Assembly: GCA_037783545.1 (NCBI GenBank)
Contig: JBBELK010000032.1
Span: 1,240,001 to 1,304,000 of the forward strand
Direction: 5' to 3'
Length of the DNA stretch: 64,000 nt
DNA from: Henricia sp. BOLD:AAB3569
Lineage: Eukaryota; Echinodermata; Asteroidea; Spinulosida; Echinasteridae
Part shown: piece after piece, positions 14,001 through 24,087 of the stretch
Layout of the letters: each line of letters opens with the position of its first letter
Numbering within the stretch: the stretch's first letter is position 1
The notes under the pieces: model-generated
Told to the model about the DNA's origin: nothing
The model's database searches: none
What the model saw: the letters and a program-made list of their open reading frames with translations, nothing else
Translations under genes and position numbers: made by a program

Positions 14001-17000
14001 AAAATATCAATAAAACTCGCGTTTGAAATTCCCCAGATATGAATCGGACATACACCGGATGGCGACGGCCTAACTAACTGGAATTTAATAAACCGACCAG
14101 AAAAACAGTCGGGTTAGAGAATTCTCCCTTAATTACCACTTTTGGCGGGAAAAACAAGACGGCCTTGAACTTGTGCCGAAATCCAAAAATATCCCCGGTC
14201 GAATCTCATATGTTCTAGATCACTAAAAACTGTCAACCGGAAACTATTCGGGAAACTTTAGGTATTTAATTAGGAATCGCTTGGTTGCAAGGTTAATTTC
14301 TTTGGCTGCATGTTCGTGTACGTAGGCTACCTTTGACGTTCTCTCCGGTATTGCTCCGATACTAAGGGAGCGTGTTCAGATTTGTTTTCCCCAGAAAATG
14401 GATTTTGACGGAGAGCGCGAAATTCCAGAATGGAAATGAGAAACATATTACTCCCAGATGCTATTATGGTATTAAAATCTCAACATAATGGAGGGCTCAA
14501 AAATGTGATATTCCTTTAACCAGTCATTAAATGCCAAACGAACCTCAGTGACACTGGTCGTTGAGAAAAATCACCGTCCAAGAAAGTTTCATGAGCCTCG
14601 TGCATGGCAGATATCAAATTCAATAACTAAATTTAAAGGCAGTATACATGATTGGTATCTCGAAAATCAGAAATGCACAGATTTACGCATAACTTACACA
14701 ATATAAACATGATGACCGTAGAAAACTTCCCCTGAAATGGTTTTGTCTGAAGTGCCATAGTCTTTGAGAAATGAGTAAAACAATTAGTTTTCGTCTCATG
14801 AGACGAACATTCTATTCGCCCCAAAACCATTTCGCCCAAGTGCCATTTCGCCCCAAACCACTTCGCCCGAGTGCAGTTTATCAACATTATGTTCTTTAGT
14901 TATGTAATGATGCTGTTCCTGTTTTAAAGGCTGTCCTAGTAAACTACTTGCATGAGCGCCGCCATTTTGGATTAACGCCAACTATATAGCACCCCAGTCT
15001 CCTTTTGCCGCCCAGAGCGTCAAACCAAAATGGCAGCGCCCACATCGGCACAGTATGTGTTGAAAATTCACACTCTATAAGCTAACTCCATGGGTTCAGT
15101 ATAGGCCTATATCTGGGGCAATTTCTATCGACCGCTCAATCCTCATGACATCATTTACCAAACCGCGGTATGGTGCCACTTTCGGTGTGTGAATTGTAAA
15201 TGGATCATAATTGGCTCCTGCGGGGTCGCAGTTGATATTGTCTGCCCTATTCCGACAAACCAATCTTTTGAGTTGGCACCGAATATTTTCCAAAATGGAG
15301 GAATGTCGGTACATCGAAAGACGTCCCTACAACTTAAACACACCTGTCCAGTTGTGCGCAGACAGGTGGTGTTTCCGTCGTAATTTTAGTTGCATGAATT
15401 AGTACAACATAATAGGCTATCACCTCCAAATTTATTCTGAACATCATGCAGCCAACCTTGAAATTACCTGTAAAGATTCGGTGAAATGAACTTAAACTCT
15501 AAAATAACTGTTTTTAAAATCAGAAGAGCTTACTGCTGCAAAAAAAGGGGCAAACTCAAATTATTTCTGGACACACGAGAGCGATGTTTATTAGGGGCGC
15601 TTTTTCTAGAGTTACGACAACTTGCAATCATGGGGGACGCCATCTTGTTTTTAGCTTGTCCAGATTTTTCTAGGAAATGGATTTCGTTCTAACCTAACAA
15701 TCATATAAAATACCTCCCCAAAATACTATCCATGAGCAGAAAACTGGACATTTAAAAAAAGGGTTGGTGTAATCACTGCACTGCTTTACGGAACCAGATA
15801 AATTAGTTTACTACAAAACATTTAGGGTTTTTTGACAATATCCTTGAAAATATACGGGTTGAGCGCAAAATTTCAGAATGGTAATGAGAAATATGACATG
15901 GATGATATGGTATCAAAGTCTCAATACCCAAGGGGAAAACGGGGGCGGGGGTTGTGTTGGGGGTTCAACTGTGCACATGCTTATTTGAAAGTTCAAAAGG
16001 CTTATTTCTTACAGATGTTGGAGATCACGAAGCAATCAAGAAGCGATTTGAAATTTGAACTGTTTTTCAGAATTGTGCGAGAATCCATGCATTTGGGTAT
16101 TGTGCCATGCTTTTTTTTTTTGCTGCAGGCGAACAATAGGGCTGATAACCATTTCACCTTATGCCCTGCGAGTAGGCCTACAGTGGTTCGTAAAAGGTGC
16201 TCCGTCTACTGGCTAGGAAATTTGATCTTGGACTTTCTAAAGTTGTTAAATATTTGCCATATTAAGCCTACGAGGTCGACCAACTTTCGCTGCATGGTTG
16301 AAAGTACATCGCGAATCATATAAGCCTATGCGACTGATAAAAAATGGTCCCGACGTGTTAATTTCAACACCCCGGTTTTTGCAGTGCACCTCTTGATAAA
16401 TTGCGCAAAACAATCGAGATGGTTTGCACTTGAACATTTGGAGTGCATCCTGCCTTTCTTCAGAAGCATGGCTTTCAAATCTTACCCTCTTGGACAAAAC
16501 TGATGAAACTCACTAAATAAATTTTGTCAGGTCTCGTTTACATGATGTGAAACTTTGGTTTAAATCCGTTGAAAAATTGCAAGGTTATTCATAATCAAAA
16601 GTAGGCCATGTTTTTTTTACACGTAGTACAAGTCAGTTTTCTCGACAGGCCTTTTAATCACGAGTGGAAATAACGCCATTCTAAACAGTTTACTAATCTA
16701 TAATGGGGTATGATTGACAACACGAGGAAATTGCAATTCCCGACTGGGATTCGAACCCGGATCTCGCTGCTCCACCAACTGAGCTACCTGGGCATCCCGT
16801 CGGAGCGGCATCACAACAATCTCGTGCTTGCCACTCGTTTTCCATGCCGACCAATTTAGCTACACTGATGGCCTATCGTAAAGGGCAGTTGGCCAACGTA
16901 TGGCAAGGATCTGGGTTCGAATCCCAGTCAGGGCATTGCAATTTTCTAAATTTATCTCCAGTTTACTATTAAATCATGTACTCTAGATTGTTATGCCCTA

Positions 17001-20000
17001 AGCCAGGAATCCACAAAACGTGTTATCTTGCAAATGATATATTGGGCCTTTAAATTCAGTGCGCTAATCTGTGCTATAATCTCGAGTTGTTTTTGTACCA
17101 AATTCTTACAAAATATCATCGTAACCGCAGGAGTGACATCATTTATAATTGCGCCAAGGTATTCCCCAAGGAGCATAACTCATCCGTTGAATGAACTTCA
17201 AGTCCTCGGCCAAGGTTAACCACGAGCTTCCCGCGTGGAACACCCCCGGATTATTCAGAGACAATTGAATTATCTGATCTTAACAAGAACCAGAAATAAG
17301 CAATCAATCTTCTATCCCGGGAGTTCACCGTGATAATCTTTCCAAATAGGCTAATACTTGCACACTTAAAATCTCTCATACCTTTATCTACCCTATGGAA
17401 CGCAAAACACTGTTGTTTTCACAAGTCGCATTTCAACCATAAACATTTATATGGGTGTACATGCACATAAACGTTTCAGTAAACTATAGTTTCGATGGTG
17501 CTATGGGCGAAAAAAGTAAGGCCTATACATGTTTTTTTGCCATGCAAGGATTAAAGAAAATGTGCCATATTTTTATTTTATGGAACTGTGTATATAGCCT
17601 ATACGACTATTACTTGCTCGAATTCGTGGGTGGCAAATGTGGGCATAAAATTTGTTAACAAGAAACATCCGCACAGTTACAAGATATTGACATTACTTCA
17701 TCAGATTTTGTTTTAAAGGAGTCTCTTATGCACCTATCAATTGTTTCCACCGCCCCATCCTCCCCCTCCCTCCCCCCGGACTGCCCCAACTGCCCCACCT
17801 AAGAGGTGGGGATTGTCACTTTTTGCGTGACAAAATCCCCACCTCTGGGGGGCAATTTGGATGACAAAATCCCCACCCCTGGGGCCAAAATACGCATATT
17901 TTCCCCTGAAATGTGCTGAAAATTAGATTTCTTTATATGTGTCTTTGTCCCCATGCACCCTGGGGGATGAAAATCGTGACCAAATCCCACTTAAGGGGTG
18001 GGGCAGCCCAGGGGGCAGGAGGGGTGGGGGAAACAATTGATAGGTGCATTACTTCCTATAGAATATTACCAAAACTATACGATATACCAAGACATTATTA
18101 AGAAAAATTGCACGGGAATTTCTTTTTAAAAATTGGCAACTTTGAATAGCCATTTAAAAAACATACATCAAAATTTCACATTTTGACTTTCGTTTTTATG
18201 GAAAGACCTATTTCTACTTCGTGGAATTGCGACATTAATTTTCGGTGATTTGAGGGTTTGAAAGCCAGTTGTGCACTCCGACTCTGAGAGGCATGAGTCA
18301 TCCCCTTGTAATTGTTGATGCGACAATCTTGGGGCACATTTCACAACCCAAAGTGACCCAAGACAAGCGGTTAAGACACTTTTTAAGATAAATTACAGAA
18401 GCCGGTGACATCTTGGCTTAAAGACAGATTACATGATTTGAAAACTTTTAAAAACAGGAACAATATTATTACAATAAATAAAGAATAATGTTGATATAAA
18501 ACTGCCTTGTAGAAATTCCAGCCACATAGATGCAGTAATACTAAAACTAAAATGGTAAACAAAATTGTCTGCAGACATTTTTAAAATCACCTTCAGTTGG
18601 CAATTTCTCCCACAAAGGGACCATTTTACACGGAAAAAAATCATGCCTATGTGGTGTTTGTTACCTAATTGCTGTGAACACTTAGTCGGGTTTTTCTTGT
18701 CAACTCGTATATAAAAAAAAGTCGGGTAACCGCGAATGATGTTTGTGGCTTTAAAGGCATTTTTTAGATAATTAATATAGAGGTGTTATCTTTGGCTTAA
18801 TCTGTTTAATCGACAAGAGCTTTCTTGACCTTTCCCTTGAACTGATCACAAACCGATGGCAGATTCTTGCGCCATGCTCACCCTTCAACTAATCTGCAGG
18901 GGTTATTCGGGCGCTATAGCGTTTTTCAGTTTATGCCAGTTTTGCAAATCTCGGAAATGTACGGTAAAAAGAAGGCCGAAAAGTGCTCTATTTGGCCTCA
19001 TAATCACCACGTGCACGGTCGCGTTTAAAACGAGGCTTTCCTGGCATACATCATGTTTTACAATGGACAAAAGTCAACGTCATAGCAACCGACATGGTAA
19101 CGACGCGAGGGAGTCATTGTTCATTCAAGGAAAGCCTCGTTCATTTGACAATATGGCGGTTCCGTGCAAGTGATGAATAGTGTCATATCCATGTATGATT
19201 GAAGGTATGCTTGATTATGTGTATTGCAAAATGTGTATTTTCTTTTTCATTTTTAATTTAAAAAATTTCACTCTTGAAGTTACCCAAAACTTTACTTCAC
19301 GAGTTGACAAGAAAAACCGGACTAAAAATTGTTTATCAACATTATTCTGTATTATGTGATGCTGTATGTTGTTCAAAGAAAAGTATGAATCTGTCTCTGA
19401 ACATTTACCTTTTTTCCCAAATACCAATACACCGTTTTTTTAAAGACGTCTTATAGGCTGCAAGTTCCAACTTAGGGCACAAAATTTCCAATAGATATCA
19501 AAGGTTGGGTGTGGGTGGGGTGCTGGGGGGAGGGGGGAGGGGGTGGGTGGTGGGGGGTGGGGGTGGGGCCGTGGTTAGCCACTACATTGCAAAACACTTC
19601 TTTTAATTTAAACGGTTCTTTTAATTAAGTGACCGCAATTTTATCACTAATCTCCTTCAAAAACTATGTGTTTACGTGCAAGAGTAGGTAGTTTGAGGTC
19701 ACGCTTATCAAAAAAATAAACACTTTCAAAACATCTTAAGTAATTTATTGCTCAGTTTTTACAGTTCCGATTTCCGTTCACCGAGCAGCAGGAAATTAAG
19801 GGGTAAATCTTTGGCCCAAATAAGGCGGTTCAGACCATCAAGAAGTGGCCCTAGCTTGTTTTCTTTGCCAATTTGGCAAACGTCAAGTATGATTGAAATT
19901 GCGCCAAACAACGTTTAAAACGCAATTATTTTAATTTCAACCTTCATTTTCTGCAAGCAAACATTTCCCTGGGGGTTTTCCTCCCACTTCTAAAACTGCA

Positions 20001-23000
20001 TCTTCTTTTTCGTCATCTGAGGTTGATAATAAGGTATATCTTCGTTTCAAGGTGTTCGTGTTTTTTTTCTTCTCGAAAACAAAAGGTTCTAAAAAAGACC
20101 GCGCAAAGGTAGCCATGTTAGATAAATATCTTATCACTATTTGTAACGGTTTACCAATCATGAGCAGGGGCTTTATTTTTTAATTTTTTAAGGTGCATAT
20201 ATTTGATACTTACCACGCCATGACACGTACTGACGGCCACTCGCGACCGTTGCTGTCCTCTCACACGTCCGTTGAAGTGGCAATGCCGAACGTGGTCCAA
20301 TCGTTTCAAGTGGGCCTCCGAGATATTCCTCCCCCGTCGTTCGCTCACACATCCCGGTGCAATCAACCGGTGACTCGGCTCCAACTGCAAATGAAGTTCG
20401 GTTCCGAACACACTGAGTTTGTAATGGAGCCCAGACGAGTATTTCTCATCATCCGAAGCCTCCTCGGGATTCCGTTCGGCGAGCGTTCGGCGAACGGGAC
20501 GAGCATGTTTCCACTCGGCAGGTCTGTGGTTCAAGTCAAACGATATGAAAGCTCCCGTCCTATCTACCCGGGCCGGGATGACAATTTCGTAGTCGGCCAG
20601 AGAATTGATGAATTCGGCTGAAAATTTTGAGAACATTTCCGGTGTTTTATTCAAGTTTATTTTACTCGGCATATTATGTACTATGGACCGTATAAACGTA
20701 TACCTTCTAAAAAATTGTGTTTCGCCAACGCTCCAATAGACTACTAAAGTGTGACGTCAGTTGCCATGGTAATTGGGTCTAAACATTGGCTGGTAATCTG
20801 AAATATCCACAGCGAAACGGTTTACTAGTTTTAGTGTAGATCCAGTAACCTTGGCAACACACAAAGGGTGACGTTTTCATTTTTGGCAGGCTATTCTGTC
20901 TGTCGCACATCCTGGCACTTATGTGACCCATGCAGTGTCATGCCTTTGTATATAGGCATAGCACCGTGACTGGAGTGAAAATAAATTTGTTTATGCGTAC
21001 ATGTAAATACGTGTATACTGGCTTTGTTCCGTCGCTTTTACATATGCAGCACGATATGTGGCAAACGGACTCCCCTACCATTGCTCCCCTACCAATTCCC
21101 AAGGAATTCCTTTCAGTTTTTAGGGGGAATTAGTGCGTTAACATGAGGAGCCTGGTCCTTGTGGGGTTTTGGAATTGACCACTTTTGGACACTAAAAACG
21201 ATGGTTTTTCGACTTTATTTACCTATTTTGTTTAAACCCTCACGTTTAGCGGTTACTAGAGACCCCCAATTTTGATTTGTGAACAGAAAATCTTGAATTT
21301 TCCTTAAATAATTTAGTGTTTTTGGTGCGAAAACTAAGGACTGTCGAGAACCCCCCAAGGACCCGAACCCCCCAAGGACCAAATCCTCTAACTTCTTCAT
21401 AGACTTGTACACAACCCCGTGCACCCCAAGGACCAAAATATATATAAATAATCCTCTTTCGAGTGTGGTCTAGTGTAGAAATTGGCTACCGCCGTGATGT
21501 GCATGGGGTAAACATTTTTAACAATCTAGCTCGTAAAAGTGGCCTATTTTGCCCAGTAGCGTGTGTGACTTTTTTTTTAAATGGACGCTGGTCAGTTGGG
21601 AAATTTTCACTCTTTTTCAATTTTCACTCTTTTTCGAAAAATCGTTTCAGTTACGCGCGCAATCCTACAATGCAATGTGAAATGCCCTTTTTACGGGCTT
21701 GACCGTAAAATTTATCCATTTGCGGTCACTTGCCGTTAATAGTTACGTATACTTTGCTTTTGTACCAGAAAAATAAGTTTGTTTGTTTGCATAGAAGCAT
21801 GCCGGGTCGTTGTAACTTCAGACACATTCTCCTCATTTCTTTCTGGGAATACGGGCTTACCAGCTTTGTAAACGATGCCGTTCGCCGTCAAATGTCATTT
21901 CATTACGGCAGGGACAAAAATAAATACGCAGTTAATAACTAGGCCGGTGTTTGTTTTTACTAGACTGAGAACACGCGCGCGGCGCAAACTTTGCACCGGC
22001 ACGTCTTAATTGATGTTGTCATTTTGGTTTTGACCACGAGGTCTGATGACGTGTTATGAGTTTGCTACGTACGTCATACAAGCAAGCTTTCATCAAGTTT
22101 AACCAGACATCCACGTGTACGGTTTAAATCGCACTGTGGATCATTTGCAGATGACTTCTGTTTCCAACGAATGCCTGGGACAACAGCATTGCCAATCTGA
22201 AGGGGAAAGTGCCCATTAATGAACATTTAACAATTATGTTATCTCTTGTTTTTGTTTTGTTAGAAGACTGGAAATTCTTGTACGCCTTTTGACTTTGGGA
22301 ATCTAGAAATCACTAAATCAGAAATCACCAAAATATAATTTATATTTAGCGTAAATCTACAAAAACGTTTTTAAAAATATTGAAATGTTTAAAAGCAAGA
22401 ATTGTATTTGCATCTCGACTTATGCCCAAGTCGAGACGCAAATACATGTACTTTTGACCAGAAATACAGCACGAAAGTAAAAACGTCACCCTTAAAATGT
22501 TGCCAAGGTTACTGGGTCTACACTAAAACCAGTGAACTGTTTCCCTGCTCTTTAGCAATGAATGTTTTAGATTACCAGTGAATTGTTACACCAAGTTACC
22601 CTAGCAACTGACGCCACACTGCAGGCCTTCTACCTGCAAGGCATCCTATACGGTAACTTGAAACTCCAAACAAGTAACGCCGGTACTGCGCTACGTAAAC
22701 AAGTCACGCGTGGGTCAAGCGTTAGCCGCGCAAAACGTTATCTGTTAAACGGATCTCGTCGCTAAAGTTACACCAGCGATCAGTTATGTGGACTGAAATT
22801 TTCCGGAAAATCTAAAGCGTATTGTTGTTGAAATTTTACAGCAAATGTATTAAAATTTTGAAGAAATGGAATCGTCTTACTACATGTATTTTGGACTACT
22901 ATAACTATAGTCGTAAATCGAACTTGTCCCAGAATGCACTTTTAAGAGCGGAGCACGGACCAAAACAGCGTGGACATTCTCCTTGACCCCGCATGTGGAT

Positions 23001-24087
23001 TGGGCACTCGACGCCTACCGCGAAAAGAACTTTTAAATGGGTCAATCTTGTGTTGTCGAAACCCAGCCGAGTCGTTGGGATTAGGGTGTTTAAGCAGTGT
23101 GCCGCAAGATCAAGCCCAACCCAGCATTCGCCCAAAGGGGAGCTTATGGGATAGAAGACGGTGCGTGCCAGTGTGCTGCAGAGTGCAGAGCATTCCCACC
23201 CAAGAGCGTTTCTACTTGGTTGTGTTTACAAAATTTGCGGTACTTGTACATACAAACACAGGTCTGTATCTGAAAATAAATTATGTGTGGGAGCTGAAAT
23301 GTTTAGAATAAAATGTTAAAGCCAGTATTATACAGGATTTGCAATATTCCAACCATTTTGACCAGAAAATGGTCTAGTGCAACGCGATAACTGAAGATTA
23401 TATAAATGTATGTGGCACTTTTACAAGGGTGCCAGGGGTAATCTCACTTTAATCTTCACTTTGACCTGGTGGATAACACATCCCATCCGGTAGGCTGCAA
23501 ACTTTTGCCCACGTGTGAATTGTTTAAATAGTACGCGGCGCTCCAAACGGCGTCAATACCTTGAAATTACCAGCTGAGCTATGAGCATGATGAGGCACTA
23601 CGGTATACTCCCTCAGGTTTTACCCCAAGACTTCTGACACACCGGGCAGATGCTCTACCGGCTGAGCTATGAGGCACAGTGGTATACTCCCGGGTTTTAC
23701 CCGAAGACCTCTAATACACCAAGCAGATGCACTACCAGCTAAGCCATGAGACACAGTGGTATACTCCTTCGGGCTGCTTTGGGTGTAATAATTTTTGGAA
23801 TACATTAATCGGATTTTTTTGAAAATATTTCAAAAATACCAATTTTAAACAAATTTTAAAACAAATTTGAGCGATTTCAGGGCAGAATCTACCTTTAAAC
23901 AAATTCACATTTCAGTCAAAATGAAAACTTTCGGTCTTTGCTGATAAAACATTCCACAAACGTGTTTAAAAATTTACGGTATCTTCCACTCACCTTGCAT
24001 TGCATGGTTGAACGGAAAGTTGTCTTTCCTTGGCCGTGAATCGCCCAAACATGCTACCGTCAGAAGCAAATAAAGTACCGTCAACAT
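1915..24087 (-). CDS. ADAMTS7/12-like: ADAMTS7/12-like secreted metalloprotease, N-terminal 549 residues (gene partial at left edge)
   Basis: Ten minus-strand exons join without a frame break: 24087-23994, 20617-20214, 12223-12013, 10762-10572, 10047-9964, 8880-8756, 5600-5451, 4682-4536, 2934-2790, 2010-1915 (1,647 nt, 549 codons). Seen in order: signal peptide (1-15), M12B prodomain (about 33-236) with a cysteine-switch-like EFCG (Cys231), furin site RRKR (260-263), reprolysin catalytic domain from residue 268, zinc site HELGHSFGMQHD (415-426), Met-turn VMSS (442-445), then a disintegrin-like/cysteine-rich segment to residue 549. The family cleaves extracellular matrix proteins outside the cell. 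TSR repeats and spacer should lie left of the window; I saw no further exon in 1-1914. Assignment to the ADAMTS7/12 branch rests on motifs such as [24 protein letters not shown] and HQCRLQYG, recognised from known family sequences; a phylogeny could move it. Strong family call, moderate subfamily call. Confidence 0.93.
2790..2934 (-). CDS. ADAMTS7/12-like: ADAMTS7/12-like exon 9: disintegrin-like domain start
   Basis: 145 nt, residues 469-517. Reads [11 protein letters not shown], then [18 protein letters not shown], matching the GxGxCLxDxP...PGxxYxxxxQCxLQYG linker of ADAMTS proteins. Acceptor CTTCCGACAG, donor GAG|GTATGA, phase 0 at the end. A TIR element begins 47 bp upstream of the acceptor in the intron. 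Confidence 0.93.
2981..3426. mobile_element. family D TIR element, copy 1
   Basis: Begins TAAACTCCTCAAAAAAGGTT and ends with TTTTTTTGAGGAGTTTA. The whole element is a near palindrome (CGGAATACAGGGGTGGGTG at about 3,100 against its complement at about 3,245). TA at the edges suggests a TA target. Lies 47 bp from the acceptor of ADAMTS exon 9. Confidence 0.82.
3734..4472. mobile_element. 739-bp TIR element
   Basis: Begins TTAAAGGGGCTATGTGACGG and ends CCGTGACATAGCCCCTTTAA. Includes GCGCATGCGC and other CpG-rich stretches. It carries no convincing transposase and lies between ADAMTS exons 8 and 9. Confidence 0.8.
4536..4682 (-). CDS. ADAMTS7/12-like: ADAMTS7/12-like exon 8: third zinc histidine and Met-turn
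   Basis: 147 nt, residues 420-468. Reads [14 protein letters not shown], completing HExxHxxGxxHD with His425 and Asp426. It then has VMSSQLTG (Met-turn Met443) and [15 protein letters not shown]. Acceptor CTTTGGACAG, donor GGA|GTAAGT. Confidence 0.95.
4981..5440. mobile_element. family D TIR element, copy 2, abutting a splice donor
   Basis: Same ends and interior as the copy at 2981. Its right end lies ten bases from the donor of ADAMTS exon 7 (donor bases 5445-5450). So two members of one family flank exon 8 on either side. Confidence 0.82.
5451..5600 (-). CDS. ADAMTS7/12-like: ADAMTS7/12-like exon 7: zinc-site exon (HELGH)
   Basis: 150 nt, residues 370-419. Contains [29 protein letters not shown] and VAHELGH; His415, Glu416 and His419 are the first zinc ligands and the catalytic base. 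Acceptor TTTCTTGCCAG, donor CATAG|GTTAGA. A foldback transposon ends at 5440, only ten bases inside the intron from this donor. Confidence 0.95.
6180..6266. mobile_element. 87-bp perfect hairpin (AACAATGG family)
   Basis: CTATGAGCAACTAACAATTG against its complement, with a tiny loop between TAACAATGG motifs. Close relatives at about 51,745-51,830 and 53,403-53,491. Confidence 0.75.
6752..7045 (+). repeat. dispersed repeat A
   Basis: CCAGATTTTTTTCCAGAAAA, then CAAATTTGGATGTGGAAACG and TTTCAGAATGGTAATGAGA. Other copies: 15,655-15,925, 25,310-25,445 and (minus, split by a SINE) 44,490-44,655 with 45,105-45,215. Followed here by a GGGGGA-rich low-complexity tract at 7,080-7,155. Confidence 0.7.
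7423..7660. repeat. ACAAGTCC-rich inverted repeat
   Basis: AAGTCGAGTCCATCACAAGT at the left matches the complement of ACTTGTAATGGACTCGACT at the right. Short ACAAGTCC units repeat in both arms in opposite orientation. Confidence 0.6.
7690..7780 (+). repeat. G-rich low-complexity tract
   Basis: GGGGGAGGGGG-type purine run. Similar tracts at 7,080-7,155, 19,500-19,567, 32,464-32,492 and 61,495-61,590. No coding value; open frames across it are artefacts. Confidence 0.8.
8203..8316. repeat. hairpin, CGATCAAGCGACTATAG arms
   Basis: TTCGATCAAGCGACTATAGT at the left and ACTATAGTCGCTTGATCGAA at the right, with a ~30-base loop. No flanking duplication identified. Confidence 0.7.
8756..8880 (-). CDS. 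ADAMTS7/12-like: ADAMTS7/12-like exon 6: catalytic domain middle
   Basis: 125 nt, residues 329-369 plus two bases. Contains [15 protein letters not shown], then HHDAAVLLT, the FCxWQ and HHDxAxLLTR blocks typical of ADAMTS enzymes. Acceptor TATTTCTCAG, donor CCAG|GTACGT. Confidence 0.94.
8984..9379. mobile_element. ~395-bp foldback element in ADAMTS intron
   Basis: GTAAAGGGGGCATTTTGGCA at the left, TACCAAAATGCCCCCTTTAC at the right. Arms of about 190 bp with few mismatches; centre near 9,187. A half element of the same family is at 41,385-41,610 in NBAS. Confidence 0.82.
9964..10047 (-). CDS. ADAMTS7/12-like: ADAMTS7/12-like exon 5: catalytic domain, with a GC-AG donor
   Basis: 84 nt, residues 301-328, reading [20 protein letters not shown] and on to LEEDE. 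It matches the conserved LYxDxxIGN.INIVxVR block of the family. The frame and the following exon require the exon to end at GAG|GCAAGT, a GC donor with otherwise perfect consensus. Phase 0 on both sides. Confidence 0.92.
10572..10762 (-). CDS. ADAMTS7/12-like: ADAMTS7/12-like exon 4: furin site and start of catalytic domain
   Basis: 191 nt, residues 237-300. Contains a basic run HERRKR that ends in the proprotein-convertase site RRKR, then [18 protein letters not shown], the first strand of the reprolysin domain. Acceptor TTTAAACAG, donor ATA|GTAAGT, phase 0. Mature enzyme is expected to begin at Ser264. Confidence 0.94.
10850..11290. repeat. GGGTTAAC-rich repeat (relative of 27555 element)
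   Basis: Repeated CCCGAGATACC, CGGGGTTAAC and AACCCGGGG motifs in both orientations, ending in GTAGTGAAAAAAGGTATTAG. Likely a decayed copy of the same TIR family. Between ADAMTS exons 3 and 4. Confidence 0.5.
11639..11812. mobile_element. family C element
   Basis: Begins AGTTATAGACTAAAGTGAAA and ends CTTTAGTAGTCTATAACT. About 200 bp from ADAMTS exon 3, in the intron. Confidence 0.75.
12013..12223 (-). CDS. ADAMTS7/12-like: ADAMTS7/12-like exon 3: prodomain, second part with cysteine switch
   Basis: 211 nt, residues 167-236, separated from exon 2 by an 8-kb intron. Begins [18 protein letters not shown], the conserved GMIR...YFIEPV block of ADAMTS prodomains. Cys231 in EFCG is the likely cysteine-switch residue. 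Donor ACAG|GTTTGT, phase 1. The acceptor (AAAAAG|GTG) has a weak pyrimidine tract; the alternative AG eight bases into the exon would break the frame. Confidence 0.9.
12588..13251. mobile_element. ~660-bp palindromic foldback element
   Basis: Left end TAGAACTAGTATGGGGGATA, right end GGGGGATAGGTATCCCCCATAGTTCTAG (inverted). Arms of about 300 bp match closely (for example CGACGCATCCACATGCGTGG at 12,840 against its complement at 12,975). Centre near 12,920. No transposase frame; the mirrored open frames are consequences of the palindrome. Confidence 0.85.
13260..15650. other. ADAMTS intron 2, no gene seen
   Basis: AT-rich intron sequence. Only small features noted: repeated TTCGCCC motifs at 14,815-14,875 (related to 52,900-53,050) and AAGGCAGTATACATGATTGG (14,636), a repeat edge also seen at 40,920. 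Short frames on both strands show no family resemblance. Confidence 0.5.
15655..15925 (+). repeat. dispersed repeat A, second copy
   Basis: Same order of blocks as at 6,752: TTTTTCTAGGAAATGGATTT, CCTCCCCAAAATACTATCCA, TTTCAGAATGGTAATGAGAA. Lies in the 8-kb ADAMTS intron 2. Confidence 0.7.
16733..16940. repeat. two tRNA-like SINE segments in opposite orientation
   Basis: Minus strand: TAGCTCAGTTGGTGGAGCA then GGGTTCGAATCCCAGTCGGG (16,735-16,795), with pol III A and B boxes but a shortened middle. Plus strand: GGATCTGGGTTCGAATCCCA at 16,908-16,927. Neither can fold as a full tRNA, so these are SINE pieces, not tRNA genes. Confidence 0.65.
17729..18048. mobile_element. ~320-bp TIR element
   Basis: TGCACCTATCAATTGTTTCC at the left and GGAAACAATTGATAGGTGCA (allowing one mismatch) at the right. 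Interior has tandem GACAAAATCCCCACC motifs. Related sequence at 24,905-25,180 and, partial, 26,020-26,230. Confidence 0.78.
18421..18752 (+). repeat. dispersed repeat B
   Basis: AGACAGATTACATGATTTGA ... CAGCCACATAGATGCAGTAA ... GGTTTTTCTTGTCAACTCGT ... GTAACCGCGAATGATG. Other copies: 3,427-3,690 (reverse), 31,053-31,410, 33,249-33,505, 34,810-35,510 (split) and the C1q introns (split). Confidence 0.72.
20214..20617 (-). CDS. ADAMTS7/12-like: ADAMTS7/12-like exon 2: prodomain, first part
   Basis: 404 nt, residues 32-166. Acceptor TTTTCAG, donor GTG|GTAAGT, phase 0 at the end. The translation carries family prodomain features: [10 protein letters not shown] near the start, [18 protein letters not shown], a [19 protein letters not shown] core, a NIS glycosylation sequon, and CHFNGRV...VAVSTCHGV at the end. 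The open frame runs 5' of the acceptor to a spurious in-frame Met, but exon 1 phase and the splice site fix the start at 20617. The GC-rich exon stands out from its AT-rich surroundings. Confidence 0.92.
20733..20897. mobile_element. family C element
   Basis: Begins CCAATAGACTACTAAAGTGT and contains GGTAATTGGGTCTAAACATT and CACACAAAGGGTGACG. Located just upstream of ADAMTS exon 2, in the intron. Confidence 0.75.
20900..23560. other. ADAMTS intron 1, no gene seen
   Basis: Contains a GGACC/AACCCCCCAAGGACC direct repeat block (21,340-21,440), a short stem GTATTTGCATCTCGACTT with its complement (22,407-22,453) and a partial family C element. No exon recognised on either strand. Confidence 0.5.
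22475..22625. mobile_element. family C element, partial
   Basis: Contains AAAACGTCACCCTTAAAATG, GTTACTGGGTCTACACTAA and ACCCTAGCAACTGACGCC. The right end lacks the usual terminal repeat. Confidence 0.6.
23571..23775 (-). repeat. tandem tRNA-like units (three, ~85 bp each)
   Basis: On the minus strand each unit has TAGCTCAGCCGGTAGAGCAT-like A-box sequence, then CTGCCCGGTGTGTCAGA. The B box is poor or absent. It lies just downstream (in intron 1) of ADAMTS exon 1. The same unit type occurs on the plus strand at 30,445-30,628. Confidence 0.65.
23994..24087 (-). CDS. ADAMTS7/12-like: ADAMTS7/12-like exon 1: start codon and signal peptide
   Basis: The ATG is at 24087-24085. The peptide begins [18 protein letters not shown], a short hydrophobic core followed by a polar stretch, as in a cleaved signal peptide. 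The exon ends CAAG|GTGAGT in phase 1, and the split codon with the next exon gives Ala32. No TATA box was recognised upstream (24088-24400), so the promoter and 5'UTR are undefined. Confidence 0.88.

Noticed and set aside
15832..16323. 163-residue plus-strand frame, one of the longest in the window
   Set aside because: Begins within dispersed repeat A and has no family resemblance or codon pattern typical of the real exons here.
16735..16795. Possible tRNA gene (clear A and B boxes)
   Set aside because: The anticodon arm is missing or too short and the acceptor ends do not pair, so it is a SINE piece. The units at 23,571 and 30,445 fail for the same reason.
21799..21942. Frame starting MPGRC, similar to the THAP-like start at 53,880
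   Set aside because: The second zinc-ligand pair is absent and the rest has no THAP features; five residues are not enough.
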